Numbered from the stretch's first letter, positions 17,572-26,524 are shown. The stretch is 64,000 bases of DNA from Sphingobacterium tabacisoli (GCF_017908035.1 NZ_JAEQMU010000005.1:186001-250000); one strand, 5' to 3'. Numbers and translations are program-made. The notes: a model not told the origin generated them from the sequence alone.

Positions 17572-18072
17572 TTGAATAAAATCACCTTCAAATTAGACAT
17601 TGACTTTGACCTCGAACTAGATTTTATTTTGGTCGGTATCAGCTCGTCTTTGAGAGACTACAGGCTTTGCCATTTCATAAATAAGCATACAGGCTTGAAC
17701 TTTATCTACGGAAAAGAATCCCCGATAGATCACAACGGTAATCTGAAAACTAAACCTCAGGAAGAATTAGACTTTCATATTATACAAGAAAAATCCAAAG
17801 GAAAAAAAGAGGCAAAACACCATTATCAGATGTATAGATATTGCTGTGATTCCTTTGATTTTGAATATTACCTACTCAACAACAGAAGCTTAGAAAACGG
17901 CCTATTGGTACCAGAGGCTCCTAACTTTGACTACTTTATAATTATAAAACATTATATCGACGAGGAGGATCTTGACACGCTGATTGATAATTTAAAATCA
18001 ATCAATGAAATCATGTTGGTGAAAGAAATTGATCCAACAATATTGAAATCTAAAGAAAATCTGATATTTTAG
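17572..18072 (+). CDS. IPExxxVDY family protein (unknown function)
   Basis: This 166-residue acidic protein carries VPEAPNFDY near residues 113-121, a variant of the IPExxxVDY signature that names a Bacteroidota-only family. Family members commonly lie beside acpP/fabF and pyk, as here, but no function is known. The frame starts at TTG (17572); the upstream in-frame stop and the absence of an ATG before residue 86 make this the best start. It is divergent from acpP and 122 bp upstream of pyk. Confidence 0.75.
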   Translation: MNKITFKLDIDFDLELDFILVGISSSLRDYRLCHFINKHTGLNFIYGKESPIDHNGNLKTKPQEELDFHIIQEKSKGKKEAKHHYQMYRYCCDSFDFEYYLLNNRSLENGLLVPEAPNFDYFIIIKHYIDEEDLDTLIDNLKSINEIMLVKEIDPTILKSKENLIF

Positions 18073-18142
18073 CGGATTCTTTAGAGAGTGTAATATTTAC
18101 ACCTTTGATAATTAAAATATAGATTAGCCATAATCAACCGTC

Positions 18143-18165
18143 TACGCTGGGATCAGGTCAGCGTA
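18143..18165 (+). other. Hairpin in the pyk leader
   Basis: TACGCTG and CAGCGTA form a 7-bp stem with a 9-base loop, about 30 bases before the pyk ATG. There is no T-run. It could affect pyk translation or stability, or end the preceding gene weakly. Confidence 0.4.
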
Positions 18166-18194
18166 AACAGATAAAAAAACAGAACAACAACGAT

Positions 18195-19625
18195 ATGAAA
18201 AAGCTTCAAAAGAGAACTAAAATAGTAGCGACATTAGGTCCTGCATCATCCAATATTGATGTATTGACTAGCATGATTGCTAAAGGGGTTGATGTATGTA
18301 GATTGAATTTTTCCCACGGCAGTCAAGAAGATCACCTTCAGGTAATTAACACCATCAATGAGATAAATGCAAAACACTCTTTCAACGTTAGTATTTTGGC
18401 TGACCTCCAAGGTCCCAAAATCCGTATCGGTAAAATGAAAGAAGGAGGCGCTATTCTAACCAATGGTTCGACTGTTGAAATGACAACCAAGGAATTAATT
18501 GGCGACGAAAAGCAAATCTACATTACTTATGAAAACTTCCCTAACGATGTTAAGGAAAATGAAATCATATTGCTTGATGATGGTAAATTACAGTTACGTG
18601 TTCTATCTACAAACCACAAAGATACCGTTGTCTGCGAAGTCGTACATGGTGGTATTTTAACTTCTCGCAAGGGGGTAAACTTACCTAACACAAAGGTCTC
18701 TATCCCTTCATTAACAGAAGAGGATTTAGACAATTTGAACTTTGCTTTAGACCATGGTGCCGATTGGATTGCCATGTCATTTGTACGTTCAGCAGAAGAC
18801 ATCGAGCAATGTAAAGAGATTATAGCTGCCAAAGGAAGTCACGCAAAAATCATTGCAAAAATTGAAAAGCCTGAGGCTATTGAAAACATCGATGCCATTA
18901 TCAACGCGACAGACGCTGTAATGGTAGCCCGTGGAGATTTAGGCGTAGAGATGCCAATGGAAGAAGTTCCCGGTCTACAAAAGATAATTGTACAGAAATG
19001 TCGTAACCTCTCAAAACCAGTAATTATTGCTACTCAAATGCTAGAAAGCATGATTACCACACCTCGTCCTACCCGTGCTGAGGTCAATGACGTTGCCAAC
19101 TCCGTATTGGATGGAGCAGACGCCGTCATGCTGAGTGGCGAGACATCCGTGGGTGAGTTTCCAGAGATCGTTATCGAGACAATGGCCAAAGTCATCACAC
19201 ACGTCGAGTCGACCTCCTACCCGTACTATAGCGAAAAAGTAGATGCATTTATAGAAGTAAACAAAATTCCAGATGCAATCTGTGGCTCGTCGATTTTCTT
19301 AGCTGAAAAAACAAAAGCATCTGCAATTGCTGTAATGACAGCTTCAGGCTACACCGCTTTTGAGATTTCAAGTTACCGTCCCAATGCAGACATCTATGTA
19401 TTCACAGGAAATAAAAACTTGTTGAGACAACTTAGTCTTTTATGGGGAGTACGTTCGTTTATCTATGAAAAATATGAGAGTACAGATGGTACGATCCAAG
19501 ATGTAAACGAACTTCTAAAATCTCACCAGCTTGTAGAGGCAGGACAAATCGTAATCAATACCGCGTCTACCCCTTTACATGAAAAAGGTAAAACAAATAC
19601 AATTAGAGTTTCAGAGGTAAACTAA
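18195..19625 (+). CDS. pyk: Pyruvate kinase
   Basis: Pyruvate kinase makes pyruvate and ATP from phosphoenolpyruvate. The 476 residues carry the active-site signature around IIAKIEKPEAIENI (about residues 218-231, catalytic Lys included), ARGDLGVEMP, and the MLSGETSVGEFP segment. The C-terminal domain is shorter than in forms with an extra C-terminal domain. A strong hairpin ends the transcript. Confidence 0.97.
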   Translation: MKKLQKRTKIVATLGPASSNIDVLTSMIAKGVDVCRLNFSHGSQEDHLQVINTINEINAKHSFNVSILADLQGPKIRIGKMKEGGAILTNGSTVEMTTKELIGDEKQIYITYENFPNDVKENEIILLDDGKLQLRVLSTNHKDTVVCEVVHGGILTSRKGVNLPNTKVSIPSLTEEDLDNLNFALDHGADWIAMSFVRSAEDIEQCKEIIAAKGSHAKIIAKIEKPEAIENIDAIINATDAVMVARGDLGVEMPMEEVPGLQKIIVQKCRNLSKPVIIATQMLESMITTPRPTRAEVNDVANSVLDGADAVMLSGETSVGEFPEIVIETMAKVITHVESTSYPYYSEKVDAFIEVNKIPDAICGSSIFLAEKTKASAIAVMTASGYTAFEISSYRPNADIYVFTGNKNLLRQLSLLWGVRSFIYEKYESTDGTIQDVNELLKSHQLVEAGQIVINTASTPLHEKGKTNTIRVSEVN

Positions 19626-19648
19626 TTCACCTCTTATCATAAAAAGAC

Positions 19649-19680
19649 AAAGGGCAGGTAATCGTATTACCTGCCCTTTA
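19649..19680. terminator. Bidirectional terminator between pyk and 19707 gene
   Basis: AAAGGGCAGGTAAT and ATTACCTGCCCTTT form a perfect 14-bp stem with a 3-base loop. T-rich DNA follows on both strands, so it can end pyk and the converging minus-strand gene. Confidence 0.9.
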
Positions 19681-19706
19681 TTTATAAACTATAAAAAATC
19701 AAATTA

Positions 19707-20108
19707 TCACTTTATAATCAACAAAGGCATTGTTTTCATACTGGATTCCGGATTTTGATACTTCTCCACTTCATCTAACTTTTCTGTCCCTGGCATTGGC
19801 GCGCAATTCTTGCCAGAAAGACGAAGAACAGGCGTTCTAACTCCAGCCCCGCCCCCCGCTTTTCCCGAGTAGACATTAGGAATTTCAATCGGCCGTACCC
19901 CATAATATTCCGACAAAGGAAGCGAATCCCTTTGCAGTGTATCCAGCATTGGAACCTTCAGTTCAACCAGCGGCTTAGACCACGTATATCCATTCCTGCC
20001 TTTTTTTTCAATTTTATAATCTTGAGCCGACACGGCAACAGATATCAGGGTCAAAAAAGCAAAACTAAAACCTATTCTTTTCACTATATTAGAACTTATA
20101 TTTATCAT
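19707..20108 (-). CDS. Small secreted protein of unknown function
   Basis: The 133-residue product has a signal peptide (hydrophobic core IGFSFAFLTLISVAVSA, cleavage near residue 29). The mature part is polar with a Gly-rich KAGGGAG stretch and one Cys (GKNCAPMPG). No known domain was recognised. It is divergent from the histidine kinase gene and convergent with pyk. It is probably periplasmic or surface-exposed. Confidence 0.6.
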   Translation of the reverse strand: MINISSNIVKRIGFSFAFLTLISVAVSAQDYKIEKKGRNGYTWSKPLVELKVPMLDTLQRDSLPLSEYYGVRPIEIPNVYSGKAGGGAGVRTPVLRLSGKNCAPMPGTEKLDEVEKYQNPESSMKTMPLLIIK

Positions 20109-20257
20109 AATAATTCACGAAAAAAGAAAATGTATGAACCATACGTACATCCCTATTGCAAATCAAGATACAAATATTTCTATGAATACCTGCCTAAGAC
20201 ATTGCGTAAACTGCTGTTAAATAGTGTTAAAGAGGACTTCAAGGTATAATACATTAC

Positions 20258-20265
20258 TATTTTTG
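20258..20265 (+). promoter_or_regulatory. -7 element of the two-component operon
   Basis: TATTTTTG matches TAnnTTTG and ends 6 bases before the kinase ATG. Transcription would begin at or next to the start codon. The -33 partner is weak. Confidence 0.45.
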
Positions 20266-20271
20266 TAACAA

Positions 20272-22140
20272 ATGAAGAAAAAGAGCATCTCACTGATTAT
20301 AGGCTTAATGTCCGTTGCATTACTGGGCGTAGTTGCTATGCAGTACTATTTCATCCGCGAGACCTACAAACAGAAATCCATTCTTTTTGATGAAGCTATA
20401 AACACATCATTAGCCAAGGTCGCGGCAGAAATTGAGAAAAGCGAACTCATCAATAATTCCCAGATCATCACCCGGGCAAATCAAGCCAAGTACGAAGCTG
20501 AACAAAAGAAACAGCGCATGCTGGCAGAGCAATTACGCATCCAGCGTCAGATTGAAAAGCTACGGCTTCAGCAACTCGATGTAGAGAGCGTTTTTAGAGA
20601 AGAGGATGAGAAACTCAAGGCAATATTTCCTAATATCACCTATATTGAAAATTGGTTCTTCGAAACGTACTTCCGCAAACGTCAAAACCAGCGGTATATC
20701 GATATCAGCCTTGTTGAGGAGCGAATACCTGGCACATCTCTTGCCCAAAATTTTGTCGTTGTATCTGCCACCCACGAATTGCCTCGTGTGAGTGCCAAAG
20801 ACGATTCCGTCCGTTATGTGGTTTCCACTATCGATGGTCTAGGCATCGTGCGGGATTACAGAATTGCGACTTTACCCCCAAAAGCAGATGCAAAAGTAGC
20901 ATTTGAACTCATGGAACTGCGGTCACAGTTAGAGCAACTCAACAAAGAGTTCTTAGCGGACAAGAAAAACGCACTGGCAGGAGCGGAAAATGCATTCGAC
21001 ACCTTAGCTATTCTAGGAGGCAAAAAAGTCGGTGTTGTAGAAGATATCGCGTTGAGCATTCTTCTTTCAAATAGGCCGCTCGAGCAACGTGTAAATCAAA
21101 ACCAAGTCCAAAAATTACTACAGGAAGAGTTAGTCTCCAGAGGGATCTATTCCCCATTTAACATTGAAATTCGGGACCGATCCAGAATCATTTACCATAG
21201 TCCGGATGCCGAGACCCTTGCCGCTTCTGAGAAATCTCCCCGTTACACAACAGCCTTATTCAAAGGAGATTTCGGTGAACCCACCGGAAGATTGAGTATC
21301 TATTTCCCCAATAAGAAAAGAGTCATTGCAGACAATATGAGCTACCTCATATTACCGACCTTAGCACTCTTTGCTGTTCTCATTGGCTGTTTCGCATACA
21401 CCCTGTCCATCATCTTCAAACAGAAGAAAATTTCCGAAATGAAGACAGACTTTATCAACAACATGACCCACGAGTTTAAAACCCCCGTTGCTACAATCAT
21501 GATTGCCAGCGAGTCACTGCGCGATCCTGAAATTGCATCCAATGAGCAGCGAGTCAATAAACTTGCCAACATCATATATGACGAAAATGTCAGATTAGGT
21601 AGCCATATTGAACGAGTTCTCAATATCGCCAAGCTTGAAAAAGAGAATCTACGGATGGAACGCACCGATGTACATGTCAACCCCTTGCTAGAAGGAGTAT
21701 TAGATAGTATGCAGTTGCAATTGCACAAAGCAAGCGGAACAATCCGTGCTGACCTCTCTGCAACCAAAGATTTAGTGATTGGAGACGAATTGCATCTTTC
21801 TAATGTATTCTTTAACTTAGTTGACAACGCGATAAAATACAGCCCTAACGCTCCGGAGATACTCGTAAGAAGTCACAATTCGAAAGAGAACATCATAATA
21901 TCCATTTCGGACAAAGGGATGGGCATGACAAAAGAACAACAGGAAAAAATATTTGACCAATTCTATCGTATTCCTACAGGCAATTTACATAATGTAAAAG
22001 GATTTGGCCTTGGATTGAGTTACGTCCATGATATTATTAAAAGATTAGATGGAAAGATTCAGGTGAAAAGTGAAAAAGACAAAGGCACGACCTTTGAGAT
22101 AACACTACCACTTAAATCGAAAAAGTCCAATAATTCATAA
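20272..22140 (+). CDS. Sensor histidine kinase
   Basis: The 622-residue kinase has an N-terminal membrane helix (about residues 7-27), a periplasmic domain of about 325 residues with a long Gln/Glu-rich coiled-coil start, and a second helix near residues 360-380. The HisKA box NMTHEFKTP has phospho-acceptor His400. The ATPase domain shows N (FFNLVDNAIKYSP), G1 (DKGMG) and G2 (GFGLGLSY) boxes. It forms an operon with the response regulator 19 bp downstream. The arrangement resembles Bacteroides RprXY, but the signal cannot be read from sequence. Confidence 0.92.
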   Translation: MKKKSISLIIGLMSVALLGVVAMQYYFIRETYKQKSILFDEAINTSLAKVAAEIEKSELINNSQIITRANQAKYEAEQKKQRMLAEQLRIQRQIEKLRLQQLDVESVFREEDEKLKAIFPNITYIENWFFETYFRKRQNQRYIDISLVEERIPGTSLAQNFVVVSATHELPRVSAKDDSVRYVVSTIDGLGIVRDYRIATLPPKADAKVAFELMELRSQLEQLNKEFLADKKNALAGAENAFDTLAILGGKKVGVVEDIALSILLSNRPLEQRVNQNQVQKLLQEELVSRGIYSPFNIEIRDRSRIIYHSPDAETLAASEKSPRYTTALFKGDFGEPTGRLSIYFPNKKRVIADNMSYLILPTLALFAVLIGCFAYTLSIIFKQKKISEMKTDFINNMTHEFKTPVATIMIASESLRDPEIASNEQRVNKLANIIYDENVRLGSHIERVLNIAKLEKENLRMERTDVHVNPLLEGVLDSMQLQLHKASGTIRADLSATKDLVIGDELHLSNVFFNLVDNAIKYSPNAPEILVRSHNSKENIIISISDKGMGMTKEQQEKIFDQFYRIPTGNLHNVKGFGLGLSYVHDIIKRLDGKIQVKSEKDKGTTFEITLPLKSKKSNNS

Positions 22141-22159
22141 ACAAAGACAACAAACTACT

Positions 22160-22846
22160 ATGCAAAAGATATTATTAGCAGAAGATGATCCTAATCTAGG
22201 GGAACTCTTAAAAGATTACCTAGAACTAAAGGGGAAATATGAAGTAGTTCTTTGCCAAGATGGAGAGCAAGCCTTAGATCAATTTAGGAAAAGTGATTTT
22301 GATCTTTGTATTTTCGACGTGATGATGCCTAGAAAAGATGGCTTTACACTGGGCAAAGAAATCAGAAAAATCAATCAGACCATCCCCATTATTTTTGCAA
22401 CCGCCAAAGGGATGATGGAAGACAAAACTCAAGCCTTTGAGTTGGGTGGAGACGATTACATCACCAAACCTTTCCGTGTCGAGGAACTACTTTTACGCAT
22501 TAATGCACTCCTCAAGCGTGTTTCAAAAGATAAAGAAGAAGAACTAGCCGATAAGTTTGAAATTGGCGGGTACTTTTTTGACTATACCAGCCAGATCATA
22601 TCTTACAAAGGGCAACAACAGAAATTATCCACCAAAGAGGCAGAATTACTACGTCTTCTTTGCTTAAAGAAAAACGATGTATTGACCCGAGAAGAAGCGC
22701 TCATTAAGATTTGGCATGATGACAATTACTTTACCGGACGTAGTATGGATGTTTTCCTGAGCAAGCTCCGCAAGTACCTCAAAGAAGATCCAAATGTAGA
22801 AATAGTAAATGTACACGGCAAAGGGTACAAACTGCTAGTAAGCTGA
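22160..22846 (+). CDS. OmpR-family response regulator
   Basis: The 228 residues hold a receiver domain with acidic pocket AEDDPN, phospho-acceptor Asp53 in FDVMMPRKDG and Lys in GDDYITKPF. A winged-helix DNA-binding domain (about residues 128-226) follows, with KLSTKEAELLRLL and NVHGKGYKL. It is the partner of the upstream kinase. RprY is the nearest named family I recognise, but targets are not known. Confidence 0.93.
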   Translation: MQKILLAEDDPNLGELLKDYLELKGKYEVVLCQDGEQALDQFRKSDFDLCIFDVMMPRKDGFTLGKEIRKINQTIPIIFATAKGMMEDKTQAFELGGDDYITKPFRVEELLLRINALLKRVSKDKEEELADKFEIGGYFFDYTSQIISYKGQQQKLSTKEAELLRLLCLKKNDVLTREEALIKIWHDDNYFTGRSMDVFLSKLRKYLKEDPNVEIVNVHGKGYKLLVS

Positions 22847-22860
22847 TAAACAAGCAAAAA

Positions 22861-22918
22861 AAAGTAAGGAAAAGACCGTCCCAGCCTGTTCTTTTCCTTA
22901 CCCTTTAATATTTTTCTT
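22861..22918 (+). terminator. Terminator of the two-component operon
   Basis: GTAAGGAAAAGA (22864-22875) and TCTTTTCCTTAC (22890-22901) form a 12-bp stem with a 14-base loop, followed by T-rich sequence. The T tract overlaps the -33 element of the metE promoter. Confidence 0.8.
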
Positions 22919-22947
22919 TGCGATTTCAATTCTTATCCATACCTTAG
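22917..22947 (+). promoter_or_regulatory. Promoter of the metE riboswitch transcript
   Basis: TTTG (22917-22920), 19 bases, TACCTTAG (22940-22947) matches the Bacteroidota promoter with one mismatch. The expected transcription start falls within about 5 bases of the riboswitch P1 stem. This agreement supports both calls. Confidence 0.75.
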
Positions 22948-22951
22948 CGTC

Positions 22952-23053
22952 GCTTATAGAGAAAGGCAGAGGGACTAGACCCGATGAAGCCTTAGCAACC
23001 TGTCCCTTGACAAGGTGCTAAATTCTATCCGTCAGCTGGCGGAAAAGATAAGC
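22952..23053 (+). ncRNA. SAM-I (S-box) riboswitch controlling metE
   Basis: The sequence carries S-box landmarks in order: AGAGAAAGGC, AGAGGGACTAGACCC, GATGAAGCC, TTAGCAACC, CAAGGTGCTAAATTC and AAAAGATAAG. P1 pairs GCTTAT (22952-22957) with ATAAGC (23048-23053). P4 is formed by a near-palindrome at 23028-23043. SAM-I riboswitches reduce expression of methionine genes when S-adenosylmethionine is plentiful, which fits metE 72 bases downstream. No clear intrinsic terminator lies in the expression platform, so the switch mechanism is uncertain. Confidence 0.93.
23028..23043. repeat. Palindrome copy 1, in the riboswitch P4 stem
   Basis: TCCGTCAGCTGGCGGA differs by one base from the perfect palindrome core at 25705-25722. 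It forms the P4 stem-loop of the SAM riboswitch. Confidence 0.6.
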
Positions 23054-23124
23054 CGAAGTTTCTGATCCAAGAACTCTCTCTACAGCATTATTTTTTTATT
23101 AAAACAATTTAAAAGGAAAATAGT

Positions 23125-25437
23125 ATGTTAATTACCAACAACTTAGGCTACCCAAGAGTGGGGCCATTCCGCGAACTTAAAAAAGCTAACGAGGCGTATT
23201 GGGCCAAGAAGATTTCCGCGGACGAACTATTACAAACAGCAAAAGAAATCCGTGAAGCAAACTGGAAAACACAGAAAGATGCAGGAATCGATTTAATCCC
23301 TTCCAATGATTTTTCTTTCTATGATCAAGTATTAGACCTTTCTTTGACCGTAGGTGCAATTCCTGCTCGTTACAATTCATTATTAAGTAAAGCAGACAAC
23401 AACTACAGTCTAGATCTTTACTTTGCTATGGCCCGAGGATTCCAACAAGATGGAATTGATGTCACAGCTTCAGAGATGACAAAATGGTTTGATACAAACT
23501 ACCATTACATGGTTCCTGAGTTTACCAAGGACCAAACATTTAAATTATCTTCAGAAAAATTCTTAAACGAATATAATGAAGCAAAGTCTGCAGGCATCGA
23601 CACAAAACCCGTTTTAATCGGTCCTATTACCTACTTATTAATCGGTAAAGAGAAAGAGGCAGGATTTGACCGCATCGACTTAATCGATAGATTACTCCCT
23701 GTTTATGAGCAAATCATATCAAAATTAGCAGCAGCCGGAGCTAAGTATATCCAAATCGATGAGCCGTACCTAGCTTTAGACATTGATGCCAAGACAAAAG
23801 CTTTATATACAACCGTATTCAAGCGTCTTAATGCTGCAGCCGGTACAACTAAGTTAATCGCAACGACTTACTTCGAAGCATTAAAAGACAATGAGGATCT
23901 CGCATTATCGCTTCCTGTTCATGCTTTACACATTGACCTCGTACGTGGTGAAAACCAACTGGACACTGTTTTAGCTAAAGTTCCTGCCTCTCTGACACTA
24001 TCTTTAGGTGTAGTAGAAGGTCGTAACATCTGGAAAAACGATTATGAAAAATCATTGAGTAAAATCCAACAAGCAGTTCATGCTTTAGGAGCAGATAGAG
24101 TATGGGTTGGTACTTCTTCCTCTTTGTTACACGTACCATTTGATTTGGAAAGTGAGAAAAATGAAGAAACATTACCAGCGCAAGTAAAAAACTGGTTAGC
24201 ATTTGCAAAACAAAAATTAGCAGAGGTCAAAGACTTAGCAATATTAGCACACGGCGAAGTAGACACTACTACAGCACAACGCTTTGAAGCCAATAAAGCT
24301 GCTGCTGAAAGCCGTCGCACATCCCCTCTAATACACAAACCTGAAGTAAAAGAACGTGTTGGCAATATCACTGATGAAGACGCCCGTCGTACATCTCCAT
24401 TTGCAGCACGTAAGACAGCACAACAAGCAAAATTCAACCTGCCATCGTTTGCTACTACCACCATTGGATCATTCCCTCAAACCAAAGACGTACGCAAATG
24501 GCGCGCTGATTTGAAAAAAGGAATTATCACACAAGAAGAATATGACAAAGCTATCGCCGAAGAAACCGAAAGCACAATCCGTCTTCAAGAACAACTAGAT
24601 ATTGATGTATTGGTACACGGAGAATTCGAGCGTAATGACATGGTCGAGTACTTTGGAGAGCAACTGGCCGGCTATGCATTTACACAATACGGATGGGTAC
24701 AATCTTACGGTTCTCGCTGTGTAAAACCTCCTGTTATTTATGGTGATGTATATCGTCCAGCAGATATGACCGTCCGTTGGTCCGCTTACGCACAGTCATT
24801 GACCAACCGTCCTGTAAAAGGAATGTTAACAGGACCTGTTACCATCCTTCAGTGGTCATTCGTTCGTAACGATCAACCACGTTCTACAACAACATATCAA
24901 ATTGCATTAGCGATTTTGGATGAAGTTCAGGCATTAGAAAAATCAGGTATCAAAATCATTCAGATTGACGAACCAGCAATCCGCGAAGGACTTCCATTAC
25001 GCAAAGCCGATCAGCAAGAGTATTTGGACTGGGCTGTACGTGCGTTCCGTGTTTCTTCTTCAAACGTTGCTGACGACACACAGATCCACACTCACATGTG
25101 CTATTCTGAGTTCAATAACGTAATCAAAGATATTGCAGCGATGGATGCCGATGTTATCACGATCGAAACATCCCGTTCGCAGATGAAATTATTGAATGCT
25201 TTCGCTGGGGACTTTAAATATCCAAACGATATTGGTCCAGGTGTGTACGACATCCACTCCCCTCGTGTACCAAGTACAGAAGAGATGGTTGATCTATTAC
25301 GCAAAGCAAAAGATGTAGTACCTGCATCCCAACTTTGGGTCAATCCAGACTGTGGTTTGAAAACTCGTGCCTGGCCAGAGACCAAAGCAGCATTAGAATC
25401 GATGGTTGAGGCTGCAAAAATATTAAGAGCAGAATAA
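23125..25437 (+). CDS. metE: Cobalamin-independent methionine synthase
   Basis: MetE methylates homocysteine with 5-methyltetrahydropteroyl-glutamate. The 770 residues are full length, with duplicated barrels. Zinc ligands are visible: His657 and Cys659 in THMC and Cys743 in NPDCG. The folate-binding segment QIDEPA lies near residue 613. It is a single-gene unit under a SAM-I riboswitch, with a terminator directly after. Confidence 0.98.
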   Translation: MLITNNLGYPRVGPFRELKKANEAYWAKKISADELLQTAKEIREANWKTQKDAGIDLIPSNDFSFYDQVLDLSLTVGAIPARYNSLLSKADNNYSLDLYFAMARGFQQDGIDVTASEMTKWFDTNYHYMVPEFTKDQTFKLSSEKFLNEYNEAKSAGIDTKPVLIGPITYLLIGKEKEAGFDRIDLIDRLLPVYEQIISKLAAAGAKYIQIDEPYLALDIDAKTKALYTTVFKRLNAAAGTTKLIATTYFEALKDNEDLALSLPVHALHIDLVRGENQLDTVLAKVPASLTLSLGVVEGRNIWKNDYEKSLSKIQQAVHALGADRVWVGTSSSLLHVPFDLESEKNEETLPAQVKNWLAFAKQKLAEVKDLAILAHGEVDTTTAQRFEANKAAAESRRTSPLIHKPEVKERVGNITDEDARRTSPFAARKTAQQAKFNLPSFATTTIGSFPQTKDVRKWRADLKKGIITQEEYDKAIAEETESTIRLQEQLDIDVLVHGEFERNDMVEYFGEQLAGYAFTQYGWVQSYGSRCVKPPVIYGDVYRPADMTVRWSAYAQSLTNRPVKGMLTGPVTILQWSFVRNDQPRSTTTYQIALAILDEVQALEKSGIKIIQIDEPAIREGLPLRKADQQEYLDWAVRAFRVSSSNVADDTQIHTHMCYSEFNNVIKDIAAMDADVITIETSRSQMKLLNAFAGDFKYPNDIGPGVYDIHSPRVPSTEEMVDLLRKAKDVVPASQLWVNPDCGLKTRAWPETKAALESMVEAAKILRAE

Positions 25438-25468
25438 CAGTAAAAATTTAGTAGTATTAAATAAACTT

Positions 25469-25503
25469 AAAATCCCGAACCCTAAAAAGTTTGGGATTTT
25501 TTC
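25469..25503 (+). terminator. Terminator of metE
   Basis: AAAATCCCGAAC (25469-25480) pairs with GTTTGGGATTTT (25489-25500) with one mismatch, and T continues to 25503. Confidence 0.85.
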
Positions 25504-25742
25504 ATAACTGCCTTTTCCCTTTCCCTCCAAACACATCAGTTGGCTTCCCTTCCTGCACTATAAAACCGTACTAAAACTCATTTTTTACAATTATTTAAAA
25601 CTGAAGGAATAAACTTTTTTGATGATCACTTGTTATAAAGTAAATAGCACATATGCCATATCCATGTGGCACAGACTGTACAAAAACGAATTACTATAAT
25701 TTGAATCCGCCAGCTGGCGGATCATGAAATAATCATATACAT
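25504..25742. other. Non-coding stretch between metE and the small lipoprotein gene
   Basis: This 239-base AT-rich gap has no ORF of note. It holds a TATAATTTG sequence (a near match to the -7 element, one base too long) and a perfect 18-bp palindrome at 25705-25722. Nothing else was recognised. Confidence 0.6.
25705..25722. repeat. Perfect 18-bp palindrome, copy 2
   Basis: ATCCGCCAGCTGGCGGAT is fully self-complementary and lies 20 bases before the ATG of the small lipoprotein. It is GC-rich in an AT-rich gap and nearly identical to the element in the metE riboswitch. It may be an intergenic palindromic (REP-like) repeat. Confidence 0.65.
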
Positions 25743-25919
25743 ATGAAAAAAATAAGTACTATCGCCTTATTGACACTAGTTACATTATCATTTACAAGCT
25801 GTGAAGTAATTGGAGGAATATTTAAAGCAGGAGTCTGGTCTGGCATCATTATGGTTGTAGTTGTCGTTGCATTAATACTATGGTTATTGGCAAAAATGTT
25901 TGGCGGACGAAGAAACTAA
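25743..25919 (+). CDS. Very small membrane lipoprotein, 58 residues
   Basis: ATG at 25743 opens a 58-codon frame. The product has a lipoprotein signal ending in FTSC (Cys20), the segment EVIGGIFKAG, one transmembrane helix of about 20 residues (IIMVVVVVALILWLLA) and a basic end (GGRRN). Similar tiny proteins with CEVIGGIFKAG are widespread in Bacteroidota and are often wrongly named phosphatidate cytidylyltransferase. The real function is unknown. It is 9 bp upstream of the DUF4833 gene, so the two are probably co-transcribed. Confidence 0.75.
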   Translation: MKKISTIALLTLVTLSFTSCEVIGGIFKAGVWSGIIMVVVVVALILWLLAKMFGGRRN

Positions 25920-25928
25920 GAAAATTAT

Positions 25929-26456
25929 ATGCGCAACTACTTACTCCTACTGTTTTATTTCAGTTCAGGTTTTTCCCCCTTGCTGGCACAAGAAGGGTAT
26001 CCCAAACCAAATGTTAAAGACTTACTATTCTACATTCAGCACAATCGCGGAAAGAACACCTACTTGTATCAAGCCAACGTCGACAAGCAGGGTAAAATAG
26101 ACTCCAATGAACCCATCAAGATCAGCAGACAGATGTTTGATAATAATGGGGAGATAAAATCAATAACTGCCATACAGCGCAAGTTTGCTTATGGCATCGA
26201 TTCCACACCACAAAGTGACAAGTCGTATGAACTGAGCCTCGTTTCTTACCCACAACAGCGGCTTTATCTCCGCAGTACTACCGATGACAACTACTTTGTA
26301 GAAACCACCTTAAACGGCATAAAGATGAAAATAAATCGCTTATTTATTTTCCAAAAAGAAGGTACCTCCGGGCTTAACACCAAAGTCGATTACATCTTAT
26401 TTTACGGTACAGATCAAAAAGGCAAACACGTCCATTCAAAATTAGTAATCGACTAG
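25929..26456 (+). CDS. DUF4833 domain-containing secreted protein
   Basis: The 175-residue product has a signal peptide ending near SPLLAQ (residue 21). The mature part contains LLFYIQHNRGKNTYLYQAN, IQRKFAYGID and LVSYPQQRLYLR, which I recognise as the DUF4833 pattern of Bacteroidota. The function is unknown. It follows the small lipoprotein by 9 bp. Confidence 0.75.
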   Translation: MRNYLLLLFYFSSGFSPLLAQEGYPKPNVKDLLFYIQHNRGKNTYLYQANVDKQGKIDSNEPIKISRQMFDNNGEIKSITAIQRKFAYGIDSTPQSDKSYELSLVSYPQQRLYLRSTTDDNYFVETTLNGIKMKINRLFIFQKEGTSGLNTKVDYILFYGTDQKGKHVHSKLVID

Positions 26457-26512
26457 TCCTTCCTCTACATAGATTTTACTTTTCAATGTTCGTGATTACT
26501 CTACTTTTTATC

Positions 26513-26520
26513 TAATTTTG
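26513..26520 (+). promoter_or_regulatory. -7 element of queD
   Basis: TAATTTTG matches TAnnTTTG and ends 4 bases before the queD ATG, implying a very short or absent 5' leader. No strong -33 partner is seen. Confidence 0.45.
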
Positions 26521-26524
26521 CATC

